DNA from: Gremmenia infestans
Taxonomy: Eukaryota > Ascomycota > Leotiomycetes > Helotiales > Hamatocanthoscyphaceae
DNA length: 64,000 bases
Direction of reading: 5' to 3'
NCBI GenBank assembly: GCA_032629725.1
Contig: JAFEVB010000021.1
Location: forward strand, 496,001-560,000
Both the position numbers and the translations under genes were made by a program. A model generated the notes under the pieces. That model was not told the DNA's origin, searched no databases, and saw only the letters and a program-made list of their open reading frames with translations. This document shows positions 34,356-45,895 of this stretch, piece after piece (the stretch's first letter is position 1; each line of letters opens with the position of its first letter).

Positions 34356-35557
34356 GTATTTGGTGTCATGCCTTAATATAAGGCAACTAAAGAATTGTCT
34401 TCTGATTAAAAATCCATTATCTAAAAGGTCAACCAATTATTAGAATGTATAATTTTCTGACTTTTTAAACCCCCATATTTGTGCAAAGTGAAGCACCAGC
34501 CTGAAACTTGGGATAACGATAAATAAGCAATCGAAGCCGTAAAGAAAAGCCCTTTATTTGGAGAATGAAGAGAGATACCAAGTTTGACTAGAACGCGAAA
34601 TCATTATGCGAGAAACGGATCCGCAAAGCAGACAGCATTATTACACCAAGACCCTCGAAAGCTTATTATGCAAGGACAGCATCCGCTCTCTTTTTAAGAA
34701 AGCCGATTTTATGGCGATCAGCGAACTTTCCATAGCATAACATTTCATCGGGTATTATGAACGGCATTGCTGTCAAACTATTTAATGCTGTCAATGTTTC
34801 CTATACTGATTGCTTATAGTCACTAAGAACTTTGAACTTGAAATTTTCTTCGAATTTAGCATCCAAACAACATTTCTTTTCGCTTACTATATAACTAATC
34901 TTAATGTAGAAGCTGCCACCAACTTAATGTCGGTAGCTGCTCTGTTTGCTCTGCTTCAGATGAACTTCACTAGAAAATTTGAGGTAGATAGCTGTCTAGT
35001 TGCAAAAGGCGAAATCCTTAAAGCTAAAAGTGAATGTCATAGCAGCGTGCTAACACAAAGATTACCCTCCTCGCACTTTGCAGATACAAAACTAAATGCA
35101 GAACCTAGTATCATATTATAGATAATAGAGTGTGCCAAAGAAGCTACAGCAGCTGCTTCAGAGATTGCGGAAGCACGCACTCTTTCGAACTCGTTGGATT
35201 ATTCCTAGTCTCCATTTGAAAAATACCCTACCCGTAAAACTAGAATTTTTATTCACTTTCCTATATGCATTATGCTTCTTTCCTGTCAAGTAGTCCAAGA
35301 CTGTCATTCCTGATCCAGTCGAAAAAAAAATAAAAGATCTCCAGCCAATGTCTTAAGAGTTTAAAAAAAAATATAGAAAACAAGATATGCGTGAGCACTT
35401 GCCCTTCAAGTGGAAATGATCAATGTGGCAAAAGTGACACAATGAACTCGTCAGCAGCGCTGCCCAGAGTTTTCGACTGATTCATCTGTCTGCCTGCCAG
35501 TCGAGACTGCTTGAGATATTAAACAATGAATACAAATTGGTTTACATATAGATGCTT
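34356..35557. other. AT-rich intergenic region with TTGCTGTCAA repeats
   Basis: 1.2 kb without a supported gene. It holds a paired TTGCTGTCAA repeat (34767-34794) and a weaker pair (35280-35306, CTGTCA copies 18 bp apart) about 510 bp away in the same orientation. The open frame between them (34,810-35,121) has no recognisable domain. Confidence 0.55.
34767..34794 (+). repeat. paired TTGCTGTCAA repeat, 18-bp spacing
   Basis: TTGCTGTCAA (34767-34776) and ATGCTGTCAA (34785-34794). Confidence 0.7.
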
Positions 35558-37087
35558 TCAATGCAACCTCTCTTTTGGAGCAATGACCTTCAACCCATCC
35601 ATCCATGGCCACAAGCACTCGGGTATCTTCACCTCTTTTTTATCTTCATCCCATCCGTTTTCCAAAATGGCAGCCAGGACTCTCGGTACCGCCAACGCTG
35701 TCCCGTTCACGGTATATGGGAACGCAATTTTCCCTCCAAGGGTTCTGACATCCACTCTAGTTGCTAGCCTTCTGCTCTGGTAGTCGGTGCACATACTGAC
35801 ACTCGTGACCTCCCCCCACCCTTCATCCTTTGCCCTCCTACTGGGAAAGAAAGCTTCAATATCAATCTTGCGAGTTGCTGAAGCACCTAGATCCGTACTA
35901 GGCATTTCCAATACCCTGCAGTGCAGACCAAGTGAGGACAGAATCGTCTTTTGCAGCTCAACCATTCCCTCAAACACAGTAGAGGAATCAACATCAGAAG
36001 GCATCGTCCACGCAAAAAGCTCAACCTTCGTAAACTCATGCACCCGATACAGGCCCTTCGTATCCACCCCCCTAGCCCCCGCTTCCGCCCTATAACACCT
36101 CGAAACACCCACTCTCTTCAGCGGCAGCGTGTCTTCCTCCAAAGTCGTGTTCGCCTTCATGCCGGCGAGCGGGATCTCCGCCGTGCCAGCAAGACTAAGC
36201 TCGGGCTTCACGCCCACGTCCCTTGCATTTTGCTGGATGTTGTAAACTTGCTGTTCACCATTTTGATCCCGAGGTTGAAATCCACAGGCTGAGGCTATAT
36301 GCGAGTACACCGTACTCGGCGGTGCTACAACGCCCCAACCTGCTTTTCTTGCTACTGACAATGCGTATTGAACTAACGCTTGCTCCAACAAAGCAGCCTC
36401 GTTCAGTAAATAGTAATACCCCCATCCCGACGTCGTAGCCGCGGCAGCGAAATCCAGAAGCTGCAACTCACTCCCAATATGTACATGCGAGCGCCATACT
36501 CTATCAGAATCAGAAGGATTCGGTTCCGGGTGATCATTGATATAGCCCAGCAATTTTGGCTCGTTGCCGCGAGGGGTTTCGTCCGAGGTGAGATTCGGAA
36601 TACTAACAGCAAGTGCATCGATTTCATCCGTGATACCTTCTTCCTTATCCTGAATGGCAGAGATTTTCTCCTTCAGCTTTTTGGCTTCCTCTAATAGCTG
36701 TTCTCGGCTCATATCCCTCAAAGCCCTCGCCTCCTCGGCATCCCCATCACCCAGCGTTGTCCGATTCGCAATCTGCAGCTTGACGCGGTTGTTCCGCTCC
36801 CTGAGACTGCGAGCATCGCGCTGGTAGACGTGCCATTGCTCGAAGAGATCGTTTATGCGCGCAGGGTACGTGGATTGGACTTTGTAGTTGCGGTCGATGC
36901 AGTTTTGTGCGTGGAGGTCGGCGTTTTGGCGGATGTGTTTTATGTCGATTGAAAGTTTGGGGGCGGACGTAGGGCGGGGAGAGTCAATGCGGAGCCGGAG
37001 GGAAGTGTGGAAGAGACGCCGAGGGGGCTTGCGGATTGTTATGAGTCGGTATTGAAGGCAGGTGAAGGTGCGTGTTGATGGTGACAT
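35558..37087 (-). CDS. DIA4: mitochondrial seryl-tRNA synthetase
   Basis: A single exon of 509 residues. It charges tRNA-Ser in mitochondria. The first ~30 residues are Arg/Ser/Thr rich without acidic residues (RKPPRRLFHTSLRLRI), as in a mitochondrial presequence. An N-terminal coiled-coil arm follows (about 55-150, with RDARSLRERNNRVKLQI). The class II core has the TAEIPLAG active-site loop, motif 2 (RCYRAEAGARGVDTKGLYRV) and motif 3 (NGTALAVPRVLAAILENGW). The length fits fungal Dia4-type enzymes. It is transcribed in the same direction as ARP10, about 290 bases downstream of that gene's stop. Confidence 0.95.
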   Translation of the reverse strand: MSPSTRTFTCLQYRLITIRKPPRRLFHTSLRLRIDSPRPTSAPKLSIDIKHIRQNADLHAQNCIDRNYKVQSTYPARINDLFEQWHVYQRDARSLRERNNRVKLQIANRTTLGDGDAEEARALRDMSREQLLEEAKKLKEKISAIQDKEEGITDEIDALAVSIPNLTSDETPRGNEPKLLGYINDHPEPNPSDSDRVWRSHVHIGSELQLLDFAAAATTSGWGYYYLLNEAALLEQALVQYALSVARKAGWGVVAPPSTVYSHIASACGFQPRDQNGEQQVYNIQQNARDVGVKPELSLAGTAEIPLAGMKANTTLEEDTLPLKRVGVSRCYRAEAGARGVDTKGLYRVHEFTKVELFAWTMPSDVDSSTVFEGMVELQKTILSSLGLHCRVLEMPSTDLGASATRKIDIEAFFPSRRAKDEGWGEVTSVSMCTDYQSRRLATRVDVRTLGGKIAFPYTVNGTALAVPRVLAAILENGWDEDKKEVKIPECLWPWMDGLKVIAPKERLH

Positions 37088-37380
37088 TGTTTTGCGACGC
37101 GATGTCGTCGATTTTTTAGATGCAGAAGAGCTTCACAAATGAACTTTTGGAATGGTCAGCACTCAACCCCACCATATTTTATCACATTCAATAAGGCAAA
37201 TAATATAGAGCATTTCTTGAAATGGAGTGGCATGTTAGTGGGCTGATTTTCCTTGTTCATATGGGGTATCATTCTTCGCTATGCTATTCACGTGTTCACA
37301 AATCTACAATCAAGCCACAACTGAACAAGTCCCATGCTGCACAGATCCGGGATCTCTCTACAATCCTATACCATATTTAT

Positions 37381-39128
37381 TCAGCCCCATAGACCAAGCG
37401 TCCAGCTTGATCTGTCACCAGCTGCAGATTTAAAAGCACCTGGTCCCATACTCTGCCGTTGAGTAGTTCCTGTGATCTCACCAGCCCTCGATGCCCCTGA
37501 AGGCCCCTGCTGAATCCACTGGTCTCTGTCAATGATAGAAACAGCAGGTATCTTCATTTGCGAAAGAAGGCTACCACCTGCCCAAGCTCCCAGTGAGTCA
37601 ATGGCACGTAGGTTACCTGATACGACAGGTGGGTTCTTCTTTGCCTCCCGTCTCAAATCATCCTCAATTGGATCAGGCTCCTGATCTAACAGACCTGGAG
37701 GAACGAGATTGCTATCTCGCAATACTTCCATAGGACCCTCATCAGCCTGTCTGCTCCGTGTCCTCTGTATTTTTGGGTTGTTCCGTAATTGTTCAACAGC
37801 CTTTCCTTGCACTATATCCCAGCCGCGTTGTTCAATCAAGGCAGCTACTTCATTCAGGATTCGCCCCTTCAGACCCGGCAGATTGGAACCGCCGCCCACA
37901 AAAATAATGCGAGACATACAGATCGACCGGACATCAAGTGGGAGCTTTAGGAGGCTTCGATATACAAGTAAGTGGATGGGCAGCTCTTCGTCATCCAGGT
38001 GCTGAGGCAAGTTTCCTTTTCCGAGCAGCGCTATTTCGCAGGGCTCGGCCAGCTTCGAGAAAGGAAGTTTGAGCGTCTGTGGTGGATTTGTCGACCTCAA
38101 GGGTATAGAGATTTTGGGATCTGCTGCCTCATCTCCACTTATGTTCATAGTCCTCATGCTAGACCTCAGCTCGTCCTCTTCCTTTACTGGTGTGAGTCCG
38201 AATGATGCCATTGGTTGCTCGGGCTTCTTTCCAGGCTTGCACCATGCCATCCGTGTGAGGATCTCTTCACACTCCTCAAAGCTTAGTGTATTCCGTGCCT
38301 TTTCTCCAAATCCACGTTCATCTCCCCTTTCTTGCAATGATGTGGGGTCCACCGCCTCAACAAGCATCGTGAACATTTCTTCTCCAAGCATCTTGGTCCC
38401 TCGAACTGATCGCGTACATTGTACCTCCCGGTATTCATAGATGCTCGATATAACCGTCTCGGACCATCCAATATCCACCACAAGAGCAGAACGGAGACCA
38501 GCAGCTACAGTCGTGAGTGCCGGTGCTGACATTAAGGAAATTGTTGGAGGCTGGTAGTTCGTAAAGAGGGTGTCAAGAACTGTAGATACAAGTGGTAGAG
38601 GCAGTACAGATGGCAAAATTAGTATCAACCGCCTCGGTCGTGAATCAGTCAATAGGTACCTTCTCAATGCATTAGTCAATGTCCTGAAGGAAGCGGCATA
38701 TCACCTACTGACTTTGTGAAAGCCTCCCGAAATGCCCTATCAACCTTGTCCCCAATTAGACCCAAATCCAGTCCTCTCAGCTCTGGTCTCCAAAGCTCAT
38801 ACGCCTCGCCCCATTCCTTGCCCTGTATTCTCTTTCTCCACTCTTTCTCATATCCTATGTTCCATTTTCTGTAATCCCCTGCTCTCCTCCGCTCCTCTGG
38901 TCCGTAATCCAGCACAGCTTTCGGTACAGCATCGCCAGCGAACCCAGCTCTGAAATACCGCGCTCCTAACTCAATCACCACATAGTCCTCTTCGGCCCGC
39001 AAAGCAGAAGGTGACCCAAATGCTGAGGAGATCGTTCGGAGAGGCGTATGCGGACTTCCTGGATTTGCGGTTGGGGGTGAGCGAATATTTGCGACACTGC
39101 GGTGCGCTGGACCATTGGCGGAAGACAT
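37381..39128 (-). CDS. ARP10: actin-related protein 10 (dynactin subunit)
   Basis: Two exons (39128-38713 and 38659-37381) around a 53-nt intron give 564 residues. The donor GTCAGT is used because only this phase-2 join restores AFTKYLLTDSRPRRLILILPS. An acceptor three bases upstream would add one Arg. Arp10 caps the pointed end of the dynactin Arp1 filament and supports dynein transport. Actin-fold marks are VVIELGARYFRAGFAGD (phosphate-1), SALVVDIGWSETVI (phosphate-2) and IIFVGGGSNLPGL (adenosine loop). The Ser/Pro-rich N-terminus (about 1-45) and the acidic inserts in the centre are typical of divergent fungal Arp10. The frame extends upstream of 39128 only through a non-ATG codon. Confidence 0.9.
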
Positions 39129-39454
39129 GGTGCTACATCGACTTGAAAAGAAGTGTATCCCAAGCTTTAGGCGTTTAGACAAGACCAGATTGAGGAACTG
39201 TAGTATGTTTGACCTTGAATGATTGTGAACATCGGCGTGTTCTCGTTTCCATGCCGACGTTTTTGACTAGGGTCGAATGAGCTCAGTAAATACCTGAGCT
39301 ACCTAGGCATCCAACGTCTTCTTTTTGGCAACTACACATACCTACATCGCCTTCCTATTGCTTCCATAAGTAGCAGCAGTGTGTAATCATGAGAGCATTC
39401 TTGGGTTGCTGATAATTCATTTTGGGAAAATAATATAAATCGTCCATTGACATC
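39129..39454. promoter_or_regulatory. shared divergent promoter of ARP10 and GEN1 genes
   Basis: 326 bases separate the two start codons, which point away from each other. A/T-rich strings (AAATAATATAAAT at about 39,426-39,440) lie just upstream of the GEN1 start. The short distance makes a common bidirectional promoter likely, but no factor site can be named. Confidence 0.5.
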
Positions 39455-42020
39455 ATGGGCATCAAAGGGTATGTCGTCTTTGCCATTACTGAATATTACT
39501 AATGACCCCTCAAGGATTTATGGAGAGATTGGGGCCGGAGAGAGAATTGCTCTTTCCAAGTTGGCCATTGAGAAGTTTGAGCAGACAGGGCGGCCATTGC
39601 GAATAGCTATTGATATCTCAATTTGGCAGTTCCAGATCCAAGCTGGACAGGGTGAGTGGCAATAAGCTTTACGCCAACTGTAGCTATATTGGGCTCACAA
39701 ATGAGTAGGTGGTTCCAATCCTGCAATCCGGACTCTGTACTACAGGCTCCTCCGTCTCCTTTCTATCTCGGTACAGCCATTATTCGTCTTCGATGGACCT
39801 CACAAGCCACCTTTCAAACGGAACAAGAAGACGGGCCAGCATGGAGCGATGCTCCCAAATTTACTTACTAAACAGCTTCTGAAACTATTTGGATTCCCAT
39901 TTCACGTTGCACCTGGAGAAGCCGAAGCGGAGTGTGCCTTGTTACAGCAACAAGGACTCGTGGATGCGGTGCTTAGTGAGGATGTCGATACTCTGATGTT
40001 CGGTTGTGGTTTAACCCTTCGAAATTGGTCTTCTGAGGGGACTAGAGGTAACAAATCACCTACCCATGTCTCTGTTTACGATGCAGTCAAAACGAAACAC
40101 GGAAAATCTGGATTGGACCGTGCAGGAATGGTATTAATAGCTCTCATGAGTGGGGGCGACTATATTACCGAAGGAATTCCTGGCTGTGGCATCAAAGTTG
40201 CATCTGAAGCTGCCAGAGCCGGCTTTGGAAAATCACTGTGTCGTATTTCGAGATCGGATGCTGCTGGACTGGAGGTTTGGAGAAATAACCTTGCCCACGA
40301 GCTTCAGTCGAATGAGAGTAGGTTTTTCCGGTGTAAGCACAAAACCCTCAAGATTCCGGAAGAGTTTCCGAATACAGAAGTGTTGTCGTATTATACACAT
40401 CCTGTGGTCTCTTCAGCATCAAAGATACAAAGTCTGAGGGCAGGGATTGAGTGGGATGGCGAGGTCGATGTCCCAGGATTGCGTCTCTATGTCGCAGAAG
40501 CATTCGATTGGAGCGGCAAAATTGGCGCTATTAAATTCGTTCGTGGTCTTGCACCAGCTTTGTTGGTACATAAATTACGTATACGGGGCAATCGTCGAGA
40601 TTCTGGCTATGGCGATGTTATACTGACCGCTATGAATGAGATGCAACTAGTGCGAGCCATCTGCGGGAAACGTACTCATATCAGCTCCGACGGCATTCCC
40701 GAGATGAGAGTTATTTATCACCCCATGGATATTGTTGATATAAATTTGGACGATGAGCCAGATGACAGTGGGGATTATGGGCGAGATGGCCTGGCTCCAG
40801 TTGATGAGGATGATCGAATCGAAGCATATCAATCCGATGAACGAACGGCAAGAGCCAGATCAAGCAGCCCTCAGAAACGAGGCCCATCTGTCTATGATCC
40901 TGCCCAACCGGACAAAGCATGGCTACCAGAAACAATTGCTAAAGTAGGTATACCGTTAAAGGTAGAGGATTATGAAGAATCTCTAAGGAACCCAAGGAAA
41001 TTTATCAAACAAAAAGCAGCGGTAAAGAGAGCTGAGAAGAAATGCGGCATGCCCAAAGGAGCAATGGACAAGTTTGTCTCGGTATCAAAACCTAGGAAGG
41101 AAGCTCCATCATCTGCGCCCAGCAAATCTGCACCGGTCTCCAGTCAGGCCTTGCCTCCTGTCTACCTAGCGCCTACTTTGGAGAGAATGACAAGTTCTGC
41201 ACCTCCTCCAAGCAAACAATCCGTACGTGTAACCAGATCGGTTGCAACGACGAATCCCAAACCCTCGGTCTCAAGATTAAGGACCAAAGGAGCTCCGAGA
41301 GAAAGGCCAACCCCAAACGCAAACCCTTGGACACTCTCCCAAGGTGATCACTCGTCCACCTCAGTAATCACCAAGTCTACTTCTCATTGTTCCACAAAAC
41401 AAACACAGATTCTCGATCTCTCCTCAAGTTCACTGCCCTCATCACCACTCGCGCCAAATCTTACACCTCGAAAACATCAGTATTCTCCCTCCCCATCCCC
41501 GGAACGCTCTCCCCGCACTCCTTCGTCTCGGGCCAGAGACTCAAGTAAACATTCGACTCGTAAAAAGTTGTCTCCAGAACCCACAACGCCATTGTCGCCA
41601 GAGCTACCACCTGTAAACAGACGCCTAGACTTTACTCCTGTAGCCCAACCACGAGAAGCTAGATCTTCGTCTCCCGACAATGAATTCCCCTCGGTGGCCG
41701 AAATGTTATCACCCGCTCCTAAGGCTTCCAGATCAATTCAGTCAACACAAATAATAACCATCGACTCTTCGCCCCCAGTCCCCCGCTCCATAGCCCCTCC
41801 TCTAAGCCAGCAGAAGCAGAGTACGCTTGATATGCTGCCCCGAGATAAAGTGATCGGGAAAGCGAAGGAAGGAAAGAAATATATTATGTTAAGAGATAGT
41901 CTGCCGGGTGGATGGCAAGTTTTTGATGAAGAGGAAGAGGCTGAGAGGAGCAAGATAAGGAAGGGAGGGAAGAAATGGAGGATGAGTGAGGTTGGCGTTT
42001 TGGATTTAAGTCAGGATTGA
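39455..42020 (+). CDS. GEN1/Yen1-type XPG-family Holliday junction resolvase
   Basis: Three exons (39455-39468, 39515-39651, 39709-42020) with introns of 46 and 57 nt give 820 residues. The tiny first exon encodes MGIKG, the start typical of XPG-family nucleases. The N domain has RIAIDISIW (catalytic Asp) and PLFVFDGPHKPPFKRN. The I domain has APGEAEAECALLQQQG and LSEDVDTLMFG, holding the metal-binding Glu and Asp residues. A helix-hairpin-helix follows (GGDYITEGIPGCGIKVA). Known relatives cut Holliday junctions symmetrically late in the cell cycle. The C-terminal half is a long Ser/Pro-rich disordered tail with many SP/TP pairs, consistent with Cdk control as in yeast Yen1. It ends in a conserved-looking KYIMLRDSLPGGWQVFD block. 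Confidence 0.93.
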
Positions 42021-43582
42021 GGTTGGCCTTGGAGTATTGATTTGGGTATTGCGTGTACTTTGAGTAATGAATTATGATTTTGATTTTGATACGCTGCACC
42101 TCTCCTCTAACAGGCTCTTACAATGTCAAAGCACCCCAAACTCCTTACCCTACGCCTTTCCAGTATTTGTATTCCTTAAGAGGCCCAGTTCTAGAAATCA
42201 AAAGAGATGATTCTGATCGATCTAGCGTCAGGCACAGTATTAGAGTCATGGAGTCATGAAAGCATGGAGTCATGGGGTGAGGGGTTTCCCGCCCAAATCT
42301 TCTGAATCTAACACCCCTAGAACTCTCTCGCTACGAATATGATTGTTGCTCTGTTGCCGTGTCGCTCTTTCCAGGGTAGGATGTTGGTGATAACAGTAAC
42401 ATGATATTTGACTGCAATTCAGAAACTGTTCTGCTAATTCCCTTTCTGGTAGACGCCTCTCAGGTGGAAGAAATTTCTCTTACCAGCATTTTGCTGTCAA
42501 TAAATACGCTGCTGTCAAATCTACACTAATACAAACCAAGTCAGATTCAGTGCACAGAAATCAAACCTCTCTCGTTCTGTGATCCCGCCACAACATTGAT
42601 CACTCTACCATGAAATATCCCCAGAACTCAGACCCACTAGAGAGTCCAGACAACCCCACAACTTCTTGTCGAACTCCAGATCTATAGGGCGCCTCTATCT
42701 CGGGAGTCCTCATTATTTATTCACTTCCGTCCCATCCAGAAATTTTAACTTTCATTCACACCCACCAATCATCATACAGTTAAAACGCTACTTTCTGCCT
42801 CCGATATATACATACCACTTTCAAGACTGAAAGAGCAGGCATAATGTTTTCAGGTCTATTTTGAGCTAGGCGTTTACATCTTCTGTTGTTTCCTTTCATC
42901 TGCCCCTGATGCCATAAATATACCGTGCTAAGCCTAGTGCTCAATCGTTCTTGAAGGAAAAGCCGATAGTAAGAATGACAGCAAATATAAAATGACTGTA
43001 TAGAGAAGTCTGAGAACAATGCTTTTAGAAAACGCTCGATTTTTTTTATTTAGTACATCCATCTATTAAGAAAACATTCACCATATAGAAGATCAATGTT
43101 TCAGACATTCGAGCGCGACTGGGGGTATATATATGGTCCAAAGGGGCAATACATCAAAAGTACTTTTGAGATGTCTTTAGGAGTTTGTATCTGGGTGGTT
43201 CTATGCCATGCGCTGGTATAAGTACTCCCCGAAAATGAGAGAACAGTGTACTATAACAGTGCAAGAGCTCATTCGAGAAAATATTTACCCCCTGGGCTTC
43301 CATGATTCATACCACTAAACCTTCTTCTCCCACTCGACCAACCAGACATGAGAAGATCTTTTATACTGAGATATACATATATTTCCTATCAACATACCTA
43401 AACAAAAACCCAGATAATTCCGTCCCAACTCCAATAGCAAGTAGGGTATCCGAAAACGCTGGTGTACTATCCCCCAAAATTCCAAACAAGACAAAAAGAA
43501 TCGCCCAATATTAATTCGTAATTCATGATCATCATCCATAATTCCAATGCCAACTTGAACCATCAATACCTCCATATACACC
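42021..43582. other. intergenic region with possible MITE-like element
   Basis: 1.56 kb between convergent genes with no supported coding frame. It contains a paired TTGCTGTCAA repeat (42491-42518) and, about 470 bp further, a partial minus-strand copy near 42,975-42,985. The flanks include GGAGTCATG repeats (about 42,243-42,275). Confidence 0.5.
42491..42518 (+). repeat. paired TTGCTGTCAA repeat, 18-bp spacing
   Basis: TTGCTGTCAA (42491-42500) and CTGCTGTCAA (42509-42518). A reverse-orientation TTTGCTGTCAT lies at 42975-42985 with a weak partner (CAGTCAT) 17 bp away. Together they could mark the two ends of a ~500-bp element. Confidence 0.65.
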
Positions 43583-45088
43583 TCACTCCCCTAACCAAGG
43601 GAAATCTCTCTCCTCCACCCTTGTACACGTCAAATACGCTACGCCCTCGGCGCTACCTAGTAAACAGCATCCCATTAGGGGCTTCACTACCTCCCTCGCT
43701 AGCCCTCGCAGCTCCTCCATCCGCTTCTCGAAGCGTTTGAGGGCATCGCGGGAATATAGTTCGGGAGTCAGCTTTAAGAAGCGTTTACACTCATCATGGC
43801 TCAAATAAGTGGCGGGGAAGGAGCCTAGGGCGCGGAAAGTACGGCCTGTAGGTGGAGAGGCTTCGTAGTTCGGAGGTGGTGCAACAGTAAGAGCAGCTTG
43901 GGAATGCGAGTGAGAGCTACGAGATCCATGAGTGCCTCCACCATTCCGAGAAGGTGGTCCGCGAGCAGAAGTTGGAGGTAAAGGCGGAGGGGGGGAGGTA
44001 GAATCCGCAAGCCACTGCCTGAATAGTGACACAACGAGCCAATCCAGGTACGAGTTTTGTGGTGTTACTCGCTCGCCTCTCGATGTTGTGAGATTTAATC
44101 TGAAAAGCCGCCCTTCAACTTTCCCAACCATGTCCGCCATATCCTCGACCTTATCCTCAATTATTTCTAACACAGAATCAGGCAGTTCCCGTCTAATGTG
44201 TCGCTCCCCTTGTGGCCATGCTCCTATCACATGTATGAGCGCTTCTTGAAAGACACTCTTCGATTGTGCCAGGTAGCCGAGTTTGAGGTACGAGGTAGGG
44301 TATTTGGCGATTTGTTTCCAGAGGCGGGATTGGAATTGGAGAAGGTGATGGTCAATTCGAGGACCTACCACAGCTAGGGCGTCGTAGAGATCTGCGAGCG
44401 TGAGGAGGGATTTGCATTGTATATAAGCGGTTGCTATATCGATCGAGTCGAGTGCTGGGGGGTAGTTGTAGAATATTCGGAAGAGGTTGTCGTAGTCGGT
44501 GAGTAGATCTTGATCTTCTTGACTTATGGGAGGAGCTTGGGGCGTGTGTGAGGAGGGCAGACTGAGGTTTGCGACTGAGCGGAAGAAAGAGGGGTTCGAG
44601 GAGGGAGGTTTGTTCCTCACGGGTGGAGGAAGAGGGTCGTTCGCGCCGAAGACGGATACAGCTTTGTTCTCCTTTTGCACTAGCATGGGTATATCGTCGC
44701 GGTTGGTGCCAGTATCCAGCTCATACCTCCATCTCTTCTTCACGTCTCTATTCCTACCCACCTCACTCCCAGAATCCTCTCCTATCCTCGCCAACTCTCC
44801 TCCACCCTCATTACTCGCCCGCGACCACTCCTGACTTGTGCTCGCCTCGAAGAATCCGGAGCATTGCGTAAGTATTAATCGATGTAGGAGATACCGGTTC
44901 GTCCTTGACCCAGCCCTAACCAAGATCTCCACATCGCCCGTATGCGAGAACTCGGGGAACTCGTTCGATATGTACCCAGTGCTCCTATGTTGTCTGCTAC
45001 CCCTCCTGTGCCTCGATGAACTTGCGACGGAAGAGGGGCCCCTCCGCGCAAGAGAATTGGAGGGCTCGACTTCCATTTGCGATACCAT
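43583..45088 (-). CDS. BTB/POZ-like domain protein of unknown function
   Basis: A single exon of 501 residues. After a Ser/Arg-rich N-terminus, GDVEILVRAGSRTNRYLLHRLILTQCSGFF (about 51-80) is the start of a BTB/POZ fold. It is interrupted by a long insert and resumes at DYDNLFRIFYNYPPALDSI. YIQCKSLLTLADLYDALAVV then resembles the following BACK-like helices. Such fungal proteins are taken as adaptor or scaffold proteins, sometimes for cullin-3, but no partner can be named. A Pro/Ser/Gly/His-rich insert (about 365-405) splits the C-terminal part, which ends with a Cys-rich PLMGCCLLG segment. The ATG at 45088 is followed by another at 45076. Confidence 0.78.
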   Translation of the reverse strand: MVSQMEVEPSNSLARRGPSSVASSSRHRRGSRQHRSTGYISNEFPEFSHTGDVEILVRAGSRTNRYLLHRLILTQCSGFFEASTSQEWSRASNEGGGELARIGEDSGSEVGRNRDVKKRWRYELDTGTNRDDIPMLVQKENKAVSVFGANDPLPPPVRNKPPSSNPSFFRSVANLSLPSSHTPQAPPISQEDQDLLTDYDNLFRIFYNYPPALDSIDIATAYIQCKSLLTLADLYDALAVVGPRIDHHLLQFQSRLWKQIAKYPTSYLKLGYLAQSKSVFQEALIHVIGAWPQGERHIRRELPDSVLEIIEDKVEDMADMVGKVEGRLFRLNLTTSRGERVTPQNSYLDWLVVSLFRQWLADSTSPPPPLPPTSARGPPSRNGGGTHGSRSSHSHSQAALTVAPPPNYEASPPTGRTFRALGSFPATYLSHDECKRFLKLTPELYSRDALKRFEKRMEELRGLAREVVKPLMGCCLLGSAEGVAYLTCTRVEERDFPWLGE

Positions 45089-45895
45089 TCTTTCTTTCTT
45101 CCTTTCCGTCTTTCTTGCAAGGTATCAGATCGGCTCGATATGGATTGCGGGGCCTCACCTACCAGAAGCTCAAAATCCCATCTTCGCGCGTCAGAATTCG
45201 CGGTAGAGTGAAGCGAAATAAAGGGTCGTTGTCGGAAGTATATACTTGTGCCTTCTTCACTCCTGCCTTCCCTCACGCACAGCGCGACAGCGTTCTTTCT
45301 TAAGTGTAGTATCGATCGATGAGGCGCTCGTCCCTTCTGTCTCGCAGAAGTTCTCTTGCCGTGTCAGATGGAAAACGCGTGGAACATGCTAATACTGGAA
45401 ACAAAGACAAAAGAACAAGAACAAAGCAATACAAAACGAAGAGACTCACCGTCAACAGCAGCGCGCTCAAGCGCAGGGGAATAATGGCAGTGGCAACCAG
45501 AGATCACAAGCCAGCTGTGCGTGCGAGTTCGCTCGTCCAATTGTATCCCCACCAATGACCCTGGTATCCTTGGCAACAGCTTCTCGGCGCTCTTTCACTG
45601 GATCGCTGCTGTTGGCCACTCACTCGACTGCATGCAGTTCAACTTCAGCCAGGCAGGGCAGGGCCAACTCTAGCATTAAGGTACCGCCCCACCAATTAGC
45701 CAGCCGTGAAGCTGCATAATTGGGCATAAAGTAAGGTACGGAGTAGGGGGATTGCATTATTTTTCAACCCCTTGGTTCATACGAAAAGTTATCGTTGAGC
45801 TTGTGTAAATACCTAGGTAAGATTGCCACCAGTACTAATAGAGATTCTTTCATTATACAGTATACATCTTCCCCCAAACTTATTACTTCCCGCAT
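45089..45895. other. intergenic, no gene seen
   Basis: This holds the promoter side of the BTB-like gene, with a C/T-rich stretch, and the 3' flank of the aldehyde dehydrogenase. One TACGGAGTA site occurs at 45737-45745. Confidence 0.5.

Noticed and set aside
34810..35121. 103-codon frame between two TTGCTGTCAA pairs, considered as a transposase remnant
   Set aside because: No DDE, hAT or zinc-finger motif, and the frame does not span the element.
44875..45276. 133-codon minus-strand frame
   Set aside because: Overlaps the BTB-like gene's start and promoter in another frame; no homology.
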